A stretch of 64,000 nucleotides of DNA from Acidobacteriota bacterium (GTDB taxonomy: Bacteria > Acidobacteriota > Terriglobia > Acidiferrales > UBA7541). Under the pieces are notes generated by a model. It was not told where the DNA came from. It saw only the letters and a list, made by a program, of their open reading frames with translations, and ran no database searches. A program made the translations under genes and the position numbers. The DNA is taken from the NCBI GenBank assembly GCA_013289585.1, contig JABCZR010000004.1, positions 124,001-188,000 on the forward strand, in the 5' to 3' direction. Of this stretch, positions 16,188 to 24,598 are shown one piece after another (within the stretch, counting starts at the first letter, position 1; the number at the start of each line of letters is the position of its first letter).

Positions 16188-17065
16188 AGTTCGTTCCGCT
16201 CGCGGTGGTCATCGTTATCGCTGGAATGTTTTTTGTGCCGCGCTCCTCTGCGCAGCGCGCCGATACCATGATGCCGGAGCAGAGTACTGCCAAGGGCAAG
16301 CAAATTCTCAAGGATCTGATCCTTGCTTTCGGCGGCGATGGATATAGGGAAGTCCGCGAAAGCCAATGCCAGGGCCGCCGCGCGCAGTTTGGCCACAACG
16401 GCGAACTCACCGGCTACATTGATTTTGTGGATGACCGCCGCTATCCCGACAAAGACCGCACGGAATTCATTTCCAAGGGCCGCAACACGATTCTGGCGGC
16501 GATGATCGGCCTCGACGGCCTTGATTTTTCGCACGGGGGCATCGTAATCACTCTCTACAACGGCGATCAGGGCTGGACGTTCGACCGCAGCGGCGTCAAT
16601 GATCTTCCCGCCTCCGCAATCACCGATTTTCAGGAACAGGTTAAAAGAAACATAGACAATCTTCTCCGCCTCCGCCTCAACGAAGAAGGAATGTCCATCC
16701 GCTTCGACGGCAGTGACACTGTCGATCTGAAGGAAGTGGATTGGGTGGAGCTGGTCGATCGCGAGCAACGCAAGTTTCGGCTTGCGGTTGACCACTCCAC
16801 GCATCTCCTCGTTCGCAGTGTCATCAAGACCCAGGATGAAGAAACGCGGCAAATCGACGAAGACGTTACCATCTACACGAACTACCAGCTGCGAGACAGC
16901 GTTTGGATGCCCCTTCAAGTCAGCCGCGAACACAACGGCCGCCGCACCACGCAGATTTTCTATAACGCCTGCAAATTCAATCCCGGTTTCCCCGATGTTC
17001 TTTTCAGCAAGGAATCACTGCAAAAAGGCGGCTCCGAAGCCGTGCTCAAAAAGAGCAAGAATTAA
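16178..17065 (+). CDS. Exported protein of unknown function
   Basis: A 295-residue protein with a Sec signal peptide (MRLKFVPLAVVIVIAGMFF, cleavage near SSAQ). The mature part has no domain I can name with certainty; the alternating strands around YIDFVDDRRYPDKDRTEF and TIYTNYQLRDSVWMPLQV resemble LolA/outer-membrane-lipoprotein-sorting-like folds. The frame is open further upstream inside the SDR gene. I chose GTG 16178 because GGAGG lies 9 nt before it and the signal peptide starts there. It overlaps the SDR stop, so the pair is probably one operon. Confidence 0.82.
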   Translation: MRLKFVPLAVVIVIAGMFFVPRSSAQRADTMMPEQSTAKGKQILKDLILAFGGDGYREVRESQCQGRRAQFGHNGELTGYIDFVDDRRYPDKDRTEFISKGRNTILAAMIGLDGLDFSHGGIVITLYNGDQGWTFDRSGVNDLPASAITDFQEQVKRNIDNLLRLRLNEEGMSIRFDGSDTVDLKEVDWVELVDREQRKFRLAVDHSTHLLVRSVIKTQDEETRQIDEDVTIYTNYQLRDSVWMPLQVSREHNGRRTTQIFYNACKFNPGFPDVLFSKESLQKGGSEAVLKKSKN

Positions 17066-17079
17066 AAAAATGGCGCGGA

Positions 17080-19044
17080 TTGCGTAAAGTTTTGGAACTC
17101 ACACTTCGCCAAAAAAGCGCGCTGGAAAATATTTGTGAAACGTTTCTTCCGCGCGCGGAAGGCTGGCCTTCCGCATTGGAATCAGGAATTCCCCAGGCCA
17201 TCGCGCAGGCCATGGATTTCAATCCCCGTTCGAACGCCGGCAAGGAGTTCCTCCAATTGCTCGATCTGTGGGACTCGCCTTTGCATAGCCTGCTCACCGT
17301 GGGCCGCCTGAAAAAGTTCTCCTCGCTCTCGCAAGAAGACCGCATTCGAATCCTGCTCACCTGGGCGGACAGCCGCATCGGCAAGCGCCGCGCAGCCTTT
17401 CAAGCGCTTCGAAAGGCGATTGGATTTCTTTACGTGATGCTGCCCGGAGCAAACGGCGCGCGCAGCCCGGTGTGGGAGCGCCTCGGCTATCCTGGCCCGC
17501 TGCGCGAAAAAAGTAATTCTCTGCCGCGGCCACTCAGCGTGATCGTGCCGGATCGCGAGCTGGAGCTTTCCTGCGAAGTTTGCATCGTGGGATCAGGCGC
17601 GGGCGGCGGCACCGCCGCGGCCGTTCTCGCGGCGGCTGGAAAAAATGTAATCGTTCTCGAAGCCGGCGCCTACTACGATGACGCGGATTTTGACGGCGCG
17701 GAGTTCAGCAGTTTTCGAAATCTTTATACGGAAGGCGGCTTTGCCGCTACGGCCGATCACAGTGTGGGATTGCTTGCCGGGGAATGTTTTGGCGGGACGA
17801 CGGTGATCAATTACTGTACGTCGTTTCGAACGCCGGACGAGATTCGAACGGAATGGGCCGCAGCGGGGGTGCCGTGGTTCACCAGCGACGAATATACGCG
17901 AAGCCTCGATGCTGTGTGCGAAAGATTGCACGTCAATCTCGATCACAACCGCGTTTCCCGCCGTGAACAAGTTCTGGATCGCGGCTTGCGCGCACTCGGC
18001 TGGCATGTGGAGGCCATGCCGCGCAACGTCGTTGGATGCGACCAGGGAAAAGTTTGCGGTTACTGCGGATATGGCTGCGCGCTCGGCGCGAAACAATCGG
18101 CAACGAAAACGTGGCTCGCGGACGCACAGCAACATGGCGCGCGGTTCGTAGTCGAGACTCGCGCGCTTCGCGTTCGAATCGAGGCCGGGACAGCAACCGG
18201 AGTCGAGGCGCGTTCGAAAAGCGGCCATCGCGTCAGCATTCGCTGCAAGGCGGTCGTGAGCGCCTGCGGCTCCATCCACACGCCTGCCCTTCTGATGCGT
18301 TCCGGACTCCGCAACGAGCACATCGGCCGGCACCTCCACCTTCATCCGGTTTCGAATGTTTGCGGTGCGTTCGAGGAGGAGATTCGTCCGTGGGAAGGGA
18401 CCATGCAGGCCATCTATTCGGACGAGCACCGCTACCTGACGGGAAATTTTGGCGTGAAGTATGAAACGACGGCGCTACAGCCCGTGATCGCTGTCGCCGT
18501 GCTTCCTTGGCGCGAGCCGGTGCAGTATCGCTCCTTGTTGGAAAAGCTCTCGCACATCTCGGCGATCGGTGTGCTCCTGCGCGATCGCGACGGCGGACGC
18601 GTCACCATTGACCGCGAGGGTCACCCCGTCACTCACTACGCGCTTTCAAGTTTCGATCGCGCGCATCTTCGCAACGGCTTCATTGGGGCCGCAAGGATCC
18701 TGGAGGCTGCAGGAGCGCGCCAGATATTCTCGCCGCATGCGAAATGGTGCTCCTACGAACCGGGCCGTGGTGGTTCGCTCGACACTTTTACAAAAGCCAT
18801 GGATTCGGCGGGCTGGGATTCCGGGCGCTTGGCGCTTTTTTCGTTTCACATTCAAGGGACTGCGCGGCTTGGGGGCTCGCCCAGAACCTCGGCTGCGAAT
18901 CCGGAGGGCCAGGTGTGGGAAGGGCGGAATCTCTATGTGATGGATAGTTCGTCGTTTCCTTCGGCCTCCGGCGTGAATCCCATGATCTCCATCGAAGCCA
19001 TTGCTCACCGGAATGCGGCGGCGCTCGCAGCGCGGCTAAGGTGA
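17080..19044 (+). CDS. GMC-family FAD-dependent oxidoreductase with N-terminal helical domain
   Basis: A 654-residue flavoprotein. About 150 N-terminal residues are helical and resemble the extra domain of gluconate-2-dehydrogenase subunit 3 or long-chain alcohol oxidases. The FAD-binding GSGAGGGTAA is at 171-180, the ADP-ribose part IVLEAGAYYDDAD near 191-203, and a Cys cluster CGYCGYGCALGAKQS is typical of the alcohol-oxidase branch. The C-terminal HIQGTARLGGSP and ASGVNPMISIEAIAHR hold the catalytic His/Asn region. The start (TTG 17080, 14 nt after the exported-protein gene) is uncertain; no good ATG exists nearby. Probable substrates are alcohols or sugars. Confidence 0.87.
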   Translation: MRKVLELTLRQKSALENICETFLPRAEGWPSALESGIPQAIAQAMDFNPRSNAGKEFLQLLDLWDSPLHSLLTVGRLKKFSSLSQEDRIRILLTWADSRIGKRRAAFQALRKAIGFLYVMLPGANGARSPVWERLGYPGPLREKSNSLPRPLSVIVPDRELELSCEVCIVGSGAGGGTAAAVLAAAGKNVIVLEAGAYYDDADFDGAEFSSFRNLYTEGGFAATADHSVGLLAGECFGGTTVINYCTSFRTPDEIRTEWAAAGVPWFTSDEYTRSLDAVCERLHVNLDHNRVSRREQVLDRGLRALGWHVEAMPRNVVGCDQGKVCGYCGYGCALGAKQSATKTWLADAQQHGARFVVETRALRVRIEAGTATGVEARSKSGHRVSIRCKAVVSACGSIHTPALLMRSGLRNEHIGRHLHLHPVSNVCGAFEEEIRPWEGTMQAIYSDEHRYLTGNFGVKYETTALQPVIAVAVLPWREPVQYRSLLEKLSHISAIGVLLRDRDGGRVTIDREGHPVTHYALSSFDRAHLRNGFIGAARILEAAGARQIFSPHAKWCSYEPGRGGSLDTFTKAMDSAGWDSGRLALFSFHIQGTARLGGSPRTSAANPEGQVWEGRNLYVMDSSSFPSASGVNPMISIEAIAHRNAAALAARLR

Positions 19045-19177
19045 ACTGCGACTGGCTGAGGCACGTCTTTTTCCCTGTATGGCATACCTGTGTTACTGAA
19101 GGATATAGCTTGATTGAAATATAGACGGGGACGGGAATTGTTTCACAATGTTACGTTTCTTCCCCTCTTTTGGCGTA

Positions 19178-19183
19178 TATAAT
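19178..19183 (+). promoter_or_regulatory. TATAAT -10 element upstream of the pilin operon
   Basis: A perfect TATAAT (19178-19183) sits 147 nt upstream of the first pilin gene in the 285-bp gap after the GMC gene. The -35 region is weak (TTTCTT at 19156-19161, 16-bp spacing). A 5-bp hairpin with a GAAA loop (TGTAC-GAAA-GTACA, 19201-19214) follows within the predicted leader. Confidence 0.4.
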
Positions 19184-19271
19184 AGGATGTATCGGTTTAC
19201 TGTACGAAAGTACAATGTTTAGCTGAGCTTGCGAGCGGCCGTCCCCGGCCCTGCAAGTGCATCGAATTGGG

Positions 19272-19317
19272 GTTCGGACCGCCCACACTCTCCTGATCGC
19301 CGGTACTGCGTCCGAAC
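19272..19317 (+). promoter_or_regulatory. Leader stem abutting the pilin-operon ribosome binding site
   Basis: GTTCGGAC (19272-19279) and GTCCGAAC (19310-19317) form a perfect 8-bp inverted repeat with a 30-nt loop. The right arm ends directly at the GAGG Shine-Dalgarno (19318-19321), which lies 8 nt before the TTG start at 19330. Folding could therefore affect initiation. No known riboswitch was recognised. Confidence 0.45.
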
Positions 19318-19329
19318 GAGGAAACTATC

Positions 19330-19935
19330 TTGGGACGGAGTGCAACACTCTCGAGCACTCAGCGAAGCCGCAGCGGTGGCTTCAGCATGGTCGAATTAGC
19401 GGTTTCCATGACCGTTATGCTCATTCTGACGGCCGTTGCTATTCCTTCACTGATGCGTTCGTTCCGGACTTACCAGCTCAATGATGCGGCCTCGCGCCTG
19501 GCGGATCAGTTGAAATTTACGCGATTCGAGGCTGTGCGCCAAAATACGCAGATCAGCTTTATGATGCAACAGAGCGGAAGCAATTGGATCGTTGGGACAG
19601 ATTCCAATCGCAGCGGAGCGCTTGACGCGACTGAGAAACAGTTCGTGATTACCGGGTTTGCAACTCTGCTGTCAGGGGGTGTTGCGCCAAGCCCCACCGC
19701 CATCATTGCAAAGGTCGGCGCCCTCACGACCAAATCAGGCAGCAACGGCTCGGTTACGTTTGACGCGCGCGGGGCAATCCGAGTCGGGGGGAATGTTTCG
19801 ACGAGCGTTTTTGTGTTCTATATCGGCAGTTCGACGGATCCCGAGTTCGGGTTTCGCGCCGTGATTCTGCTTCCTTCCGGAAGCACGCAAATCTGGACCG
19901 CTCCGAACGGCGGAACCTGGCAGCAGATCAGCTGA
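19330..19935 (+). CDS. Type IV minor pilin, GspH/FimT family
   Basis: A prepilin of 201 residues. After a 17-residue polar leader, the cleavage site is GGFSMVELAV: peptidase cuts before Phe and Glu sits at mature position 5. The hydrophobic helix then runs VSMTVMLILTAVAIPSL. The C-terminal GspH-like domain contains FEAVRQNTQISFMMQQ and a Ser/Thr-rich strand section. The TTG start has GAGG 8 nt upstream. It is the first of four minor pilin genes and may prime pilus assembly, together with PilV, PilW and PilX. Confidence 0.9.
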   Translation: MGRSATLSSTQRSRSGGFSMVELAVSMTVMLILTAVAIPSLMRSFRTYQLNDAASRLADQLKFTRFEAVRQNTQISFMMQQSGSNWIVGTDSNRSGALDATEKQFVITGFATLLSGGVAPSPTAIIAKVGALTTKSGSNGSVTFDARGAIRVGGNVSTSVFVFYIGSSTDPEFGFRAVILLPSGSTQIWTAPNGGTWQQIS

Positions 19936-19938
19936 GGA

Positions 19939-20505
19939 ATGAAATCAGAGAAGAAGATGCAGCTCTCGTTTAAAAGATTGCGCGAAGGGCAAAGAGGCTT
20001 CAGCCTGCTCGAAATGATGCTGGCCACGGTCATCTTGCTTGTGGGCTTGGTGGCTATCGCGCAGCTTGTGCCCGCTTCGATTTTGATGAACTTTAGGAAT
20101 CGCACGGATTCTTCGGCACTTGTTTTTGCGCAACGCCAACTCGACCAGATGGTTGACCAGCCTTTGACGGTAAATTCCTTTACCGATGTGCTTGGCAACA
20201 CTTGCCAGCTGGGAGATCCGACGAGCCCTAGTTCCGTGCAAGGCAGCACCGTGACTTCCATAAACAACCAGACACTCATCCTTTTCAATACGCCAAACCC
20301 CTTGCCAGCTCCGACCAGCGGCTACGGTTTCACCTACACGGATCCCAATGATCCCAGCGGCGCGACCTACGATGTGCGCTGGGCCGTGATCATCACGGGA
20401 AACGGCAGTGCCGCTTCCTCGAAGCGGTTTATCCTTGGCGTCCGCCAAGTCGGGGGCAACGGCTATTTCCAACCCATCACCCTCGATACCATGGTGGGAA
20501 AATGA
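19939..20505 (+). CDS. Type IV pilus minor pilin PilV-like
   Basis: A 188-residue prepilin with a class III-type leader. RGFSLLEMM gives the cleavage before Phe and the Glu at +5, then ATVILLVGLVAIAQL is the N-terminal helix. The pattern RTDSSALVFAQRQLDQM after the helix is the usual PilV/GspI-like segment. The C-terminal part (YDVRWAVIITG) is strand-rich and divergent. It starts 4 nt after the FimT-like gene and overlaps the next by 4 nt, so the operon is continuous. The first ATG (19939) is taken. Confidence 0.88.
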   Translation: MKSEKKMQLSFKRLREGQRGFSLLEMMLATVILLVGLVAIAQLVPASILMNFRNRTDSSALVFAQRQLDQMVDQPLTVNSFTDVLGNTCQLGDPTSPSSVQGSTVTSINNQTLILFNTPNPLPAPTSGYGFTYTDPNDPSGATYDVRWAVIITGNGSAASSKRFILGVRQVGGNGYFQPITLDTMVGK

Positions 20506-21248
20506 AACCAGCTCCAGGCTACAAGAAACAGCGCGGTTTCACGCTCATCGAATTGCTGACCGCTCTGGGAATTTTTCTTATTGTTTGTGGCGCTGCGTTC
20601 ACCCTGCTGGGGTCATCGCAGCAGCGTTATCAGACTGAATCACAAGTCCTGAATTCTTTCCAGGAAGCCCGGCTCGGCCTGGACCAGATCGTGCGCGATG
20701 TAAATGATTCCGGTTATCCACCGCCCACTTTCGTGAGCACTAACTTCAATCTCTTTGCGGCAACACCGTTCGCCTGGAGTCCAGGCTACCCCGGGAGTTC
20801 CTGCCAGATTGGCAGTTGTACCACTCCGGGTGATTTCGACCTGATCATCGAAACAAATCCCAATCCGCAGGATGCCGGCAGTACCGTCCAGTGGATTCGT
20901 TACAAATTGAATGGAACAACGCTCTACCGTGGTGTGGTGCCCAAGCTTTCCGGTGACGACCCCGCAGCAGACACGTCAGCAGCCGGGGTCCTTGTACCAT
21001 TCGTTCAAAATGTTGTGAATGTGTCATCTCCGCCGGGAGGAGTTTCGGTGCCCATCTTTTCCTACACCTGTGACACGGGAGGATTGCCCCTGTCCTGTCC
21101 CTTGGCGGGCACGGCCAACGCGCCTGCAAACATTCGGGACGTCGTCGTCACGCTGCTAGTTGCGGCTCCATTGCCAGACGCGACCACAGGGCAGCTGCGC
21201 ATTGTGGAGCTGACAGGGCGAGGGCGCCGCGTGAATCCGAACCAGTGA
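20502..21248 (+). CDS. Type IV pilus minor pilin PilW-like
   Basis: A 248-residue prepilin. QRGFTLIELLTALGIFLIV holds the peptidase site and helix; a short basic leader precedes it. QNRYQ-type features of PilW/GspJ appear as SSQQRYQTESQVLNSFQEAR, followed by LDQIVRDVNDSGYPPP, typical of the first disulfide-less PilW region. Cys pairs (SCQIGSC, about residues 99-105, and YTCDTGG with PLSCPL later) could form disulfides. The start ATG overlaps the pilV stop (ATGA). Confidence 0.87.
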   Translation: MKPAPGYKKQRGFTLIELLTALGIFLIVCGAAFTLLGSSQQRYQTESQVLNSFQEARLGLDQIVRDVNDSGYPPPTFVSTNFNLFAATPFAWSPGYPGSSCQIGSCTTPGDFDLIIETNPNPQDAGSTVQWIRYKLNGTTLYRGVVPKLSGDDPAADTSAAGVLVPFVQNVVNVSSPPGGVSVPIFSYTCDTGGLPLSCPLAGTANAPANIRDVVVTLLVAAPLPDATTGQLRIVELTGRGRRVNPNQ

Positions 21249-21264
21249 GAGTAAGGAAGCCTAA

Positions 21265-22788
21265 ATGAGCGCGCGAACCATCATTCGAACGGGCAGGCGG
21301 GAAGAAGGAATCGCTCTGCTTATCTCGATTTTCGTTCTCTTGCTGATCAGCGTGGTGGCCATCGCGTTAATCGTCTCCTCAGGAACGGAATCTGCACTGG
21401 CAGGCAACTATCGTTCCTCGACGGGAGTCTATTACGCAGCCGTCGCAGGATTGGAGGAAGCGCGCAGCCGGCTCCTGTCGAAGAATCCCAGCTACTTTGG
21501 GACTACTTCGCCAGGCTTCCTGCCATCCCCGGGCACGCCCCTGGCTGTGGGCTATCCCGTTTACATGATCAATCCTCTGTCGGGCGAGACCGTTGCGCCG
21601 TGGAATTCCACTTCAACGTATCCGGATCAGCAATTTAACCAGGAGTTTGCGAGCAGCGGCTTCAGCCTTCCTTCCGCTCCTCCCTGGACGTACTCCGTCT
21701 GGAATACGAGCCCGCTGAATACCCTGTCTTTTCCGGGCCCACTCTATAAATGGGTGCGCATCAATGCGGTCTCTGAAAAATCCATGAATCTGGATGTATA
21801 TCCGTACGACGGGAGTCTCGACTCCACAACGCCCGTTTATTACGATGGCACGCGGCTCAATATTTCGGGCACCGGCGCACAGGTGCTGGAAATTACCGCG
21901 CTCGCCGCGCTGCCTAACGGAAGCCAAAAGCTGGTCCAATACCTTGCTGCTCCCACTCCCGTCACCCTGCCTCCGCTTCCTGCGGCGCTGACGCTTGCCG
22001 GGAGTGTCGTGAGCACGGTGGTTGGGTATTCTGCCCCGTCCTCGACTCCTGGCTTCTCCATTAAAGGCATTGACCAGAATTGCGCTGGGGGCCCTGGGTT
22101 ATTAAAGGTTCCGGCGATCGGGATATTCGACAGTAGCGACATCCCGGTAATAACGAGCGGCGGAACTGTCAATGGCATTCATTTTACGGGAATCCCAGTA
22201 CCATATCGGCCGGGCTACACGGGCCCGAATACGTCGCCGGATATAGAAACCGTCGCCGGATCTTTTACCTCGACCCTGCAATCGCCAGCTGGCCTTGACG
22301 CTGTGATGCAGTCCATCATCCAGAACGCGGACGCTATCATCACCCCCACAAGCGGCCCAGCCTTGGGATCAGACTTGTCTGCTGCGACGAGTGGGATGTC
22401 TTCGACTAACCCCATGACCGTGGTCATCAATGGAGATTTGGATTTGAATGGCTGGCACAACACGGGTTACGGACTGCTTCTGGTGACTGGCAATCTGAAT
22501 TACGATCCCGACGCCTACTGGAATGGAATTATATTGGTTGTTGGGCAAGGCACGGTAACCGGTTCAAAGTCAGGCTCCGGCGAAATTGACGGGGCCGTCC
22601 TGGTTGCCAGAACGCATGACACCTCGGGAAACCTGCTATCGGGTTCATTTCTCTCCTACGGTTACGTCAACTTCAACGCCGGGGGTTCCATGGGAGGAAC
22701 CGGCATTCGCTACAGCAATTGCTGGATTCAGAAATCGCAACCCACTGCCGCGTACAAGATTCTCTCCTTCCACGAAATTACACAGTAA
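21265..22788 (+). CDS. PilX-like minor pilin / GspK-like assembly protein
   Basis: A 507-residue protein with an N-terminal EEGIALLISIFVLLLISVVAIALI anchor in place of the Gly-Phe prepilin site (positions about 13-36), then ALAGNYRSSTGVYYAAVAGLEEARSRL, the PilX signature. The rest is a long Ser/Thr/Pro-rich extension without a recognised domain, much longer than classical PilX (about 170 residues). It starts 16 nt after the PilW-like gene. The large extension could be a species-specific tip or adhesive part. No pilY1 homologue is within the window. Confidence 0.8.
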   Translation: MSARTIIRTGRREEGIALLISIFVLLLISVVAIALIVSSGTESALAGNYRSSTGVYYAAVAGLEEARSRLLSKNPSYFGTTSPGFLPSPGTPLAVGYPVYMINPLSGETVAPWNSTSTYPDQQFNQEFASSGFSLPSAPPWTYSVWNTSPLNTLSFPGPLYKWVRINAVSEKSMNLDVYPYDGSLDSTTPVYYDGTRLNISGTGAQVLEITALAALPNGSQKLVQYLAAPTPVTLPPLPAALTLAGSVVSTVVGYSAPSSTPGFSIKGIDQNCAGGPGLLKVPAIGIFDSSDIPVITSGGTVNGIHFTGIPVPYRPGYTGPNTSPDIETVAGSFTSTLQSPAGLDAVMQSIIQNADAIITPTSGPALGSDLSAATSGMSSTNPMTVVINGDLDLNGWHNTGYGLLLVTGNLNYDPDAYWNGIILVVGQGTVTGSKSGSGEIDGAVLVARTHDTSGNLLSGSFLSYGYVNFNAGGSMGGTGIRYSNCWIQKSQPTAAYKILSFHEITQ

Positions 22789-22918
22789 GGGATTGTACGG
22801 CCAGAGCTAGTTCTCCTTTTCAGAATGTTTTCCACTTCGATAAGCGGAAGCTTTTGATCTGCCGTTTAATCCCGCTTGCCGGGTAGAGTGGTGAAAAGGA
22901 GAGCTACTCGAAGCGCAC

Positions 22919-23929
22919 ATGAGAACCCGTCTCTTCGTCATTCTGTTATCGCTGCTTTTCAGCGGAACGGCTAACGGCCAAGACGCGCCAGCTGTTGCCA
23001 GATCCGAAGTATGGTTTCCGGGGAAGGCGTGGGCGCTGGAACTGGATGGCGCGGGGTTCACGACGCGATCGAACGAGATGCAGGCCGACGGGCGGCGCTA
23101 TTTTCTTGCTGAAAACACTAAGACGCGCGCAGTTGTTTCCGTCTTTATGGAAGCTGCGAAGGGGCCCGCACAGCCCGGGGAATGCAAACGCTCACTGGAG
23201 GAGAAAGTGAAGCGGAATTCCTCGCTGGCGTCCGGTTCCTTGAAAGGCGTGGCATATCGCGAAAGCGGCGAAATGCAGATTCTGGAGTTCACGCTGCCGG
23301 AACTGGACGGCTCGCCGACCAATCAGAAAAACATTTTTGGCTGCCTGATCAAAGATGACGTCTTCATTGACATCCACATTTCGAAGATTTTTTTCAAGGC
23401 CGCTGATCAGCCGATGTTCGACGCGCTCCTGGAGTCGTTCCACTTCGTTCCCCGGGAAGCGAGCAGCGCGCCCGTTCCTGCTGGGAACAGCCTGAAGTTG
23501 TTCCAGGAAGGCAGCCGCTATTTCATCGCGCATCAATATCGCGAGGCCATCCCGCTCTATCAAAAAGCGCTGGAGATCGAGAAGAACACGCCCACCCTGG
23601 ACAAGAATCTCTGGCGCGCGCTGATCGACAATCTGAGCATCGCCTACGGGATTACGCACGACTTGACCAGCGCGCGGGAAGCGCTCACCTATGGCGTTTC
23701 GAAAGACCCGGACTATCCGCTTTTCTACTACAACCTCGCGTGCGTCACCGCCGAAAAGGGCGACCTTCCGGATACTGAGAATTATATGAAGCTGGCGTTC
23801 GAACGCCGCGACAATATGATTCCGGGAGAAACTTTTCCGGATGCACGTGTGGATGATTCTTTTCAGAAGCTCCTACTGCAGAAAGAATTCCGTCAATTCC
23901 TCAATTCTCTCTACGGCCCGCAGCAGTAG
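22919..23929 (+). CDS. Exported TPR-containing protein of unknown function
   Basis: A 336-residue Sec-exported protein ([20 protein letters not shown], cleavage near the Gln). Residues about 30-180 form an uncharacterised strand-rich domain ([16 protein letters not shown] to FHFVPREA). From about 195 there are TPR-like repeats ([22 protein letters not shown]-type, then [13 protein letters not shown]). It follows the pilin genes by 130 bp and precedes the hslV promoter, so it may be a separate unit. Function not assigned. Confidence 0.75.
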   Translation: MRTRLFVILLSLLFSGTANGQDAPAVARSEVWFPGKAWALELDGAGFTTRSNEMQADGRRYFLAENTKTRAVVSVFMEAAKGPAQPGECKRSLEEKVKRNSSLASGSLKGVAYRESGEMQILEFTLPELDGSPTNQKNIFGCLIKDDVFIDIHISKIFFKAADQPMFDALLESFHFVPREASSAPVPAGNSLKLFQEGSRYFIAHQYREAIPLYQKALEIEKNTPTLDKNLWRALIDNLSIAYGITHDLTSAREALTYGVSKDPDYPLFYYNLACVTAEKGDLPDTENYMKLAFERRDNMIPGETFPDARVDDSFQKLLLQKEFRQFLNSLYGPQQ

Positions 23930-23952
23930 ACGCGGGGCATTCCTACGGGATT

Positions 23953-23982
23953 TTGCCGCCCGGACTCCTGGGGCGGTATAAT
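23953..23982 (+). promoter_or_regulatory. Sigma-70-like promoter for hslVU
   Basis: TTGCCG (23953-23958), an 18-bp spacer, and TATAAT (23977-23982), 34 nt before the hslV ATG (24016). The -10 is perfect and the -35 matches at four of six positions. No heat-shock (sigma-32) consensus was seen at this spot. Confidence 0.6.
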
Positions 23983-24015
23983 GGCTGGATGCGGAATAGC
24001 CAGGAAAGCACACAG

Positions 24016-24540
24016 ATGCACGGCACTACCGTTTTGTGCGTGCGCAGGGACAACAAGGTGGTGCTGATCGCCGATGGCCAGGTGACCATGGGCGATCACG
24101 TGATGAAGCACACCGCGCGCAAGACGCGCCGGCTCTTTAACGACAAGGTAGTCGCGGGTTTTGCCGGGTCGACGGCGGATGCGATCACGTTGTTCGAACG
24201 ATTCGAAGGCAAGCTTCAGGAATTTTCCGGGAACCTGCAAAAGGCCGCGGTGGAATTGGCCAAGGAATGGCGGAAGGATCGCGCGCTGCGGCACCTGGAG
24301 GCTTTGTTGATCGTTGCGGACGTCAAGGGCACGTTTATTCTTTCCGGGAACGGCGACGTCATTGAACCGGATGATGGCCTGGTGGCGATCGGCTCCGGGG
24401 GAACTTACGCGCTTGCGGCGGCGCGCGCGCTGCTGAAGCATTCCCGGCTGACCGCCAAGGACCTGGCCATGGAAGCCATGCGTATCGCCAGCGAGATTTG
24501 CATTTATACGAACGCCAACTTTACAGTCGAAGAGCTCTAG
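24016..24540 (+). CDS. hslV: ATP-dependent protease HslV peptidase subunit
   Basis: The proteolytic core of the HslUV (ClpQY) complex, a dodecameric N-terminal threonine protease. The 174-residue protein begins [15 protein letters not shown], so the short leader MHG exposes the catalytic Thr after processing. [14 protein letters not shown] is the usual next motif, and [15 protein letters not shown] is near 135. The frame is open from 23953 but AGGAA lies about 9 nt before ATG 24016, and this start gives the family length. It forms an operon with hslU 58 nt downstream. Confidence 0.95.
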   Translation: MHGTTVLCVRRDNKVVLIADGQVTMGDHVMKHTARKTRRLFNDKVVAGFAGSTADAITLFERFEGKLQEFSGNLQKAAVELAKEWRKDRALRHLEALLIVADVKGTFILSGNGDVIEPDDGLVAIGSGGTYALAAARALLKHSRLTAKDLAMEAMRIASEICIYTNANFTVEEL

Positions 24541-24546
24541 GGGTAA

Positions 24547-24562
24547 GGCGTGAAAACACGCC
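24547..24562 (+). promoter_or_regulatory. Intercistronic hairpin between hslV and hslU
   Basis: GGCGTG (24547-24552), AAAA loop, CACGCC (24557-24562): a perfect 6-bp stem in the 58-nt gap. No T-run follows, so it is more likely a transcript-stabilising or processing element than a terminator. Confidence 0.4.
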
Positions 24563-24598
24563 AAGCTGATTTCACGCATCAAAGGAACTGAGCAACTC

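Noticed and set aside
19178-19329. A c-di-GMP-I (GEMM) riboswitch in the pilin leader
   Set aside because: A GAAA-capped hairpin is present, but the GGGACGCAAAGCC-type core is absent, so the GEMM label is not supported.
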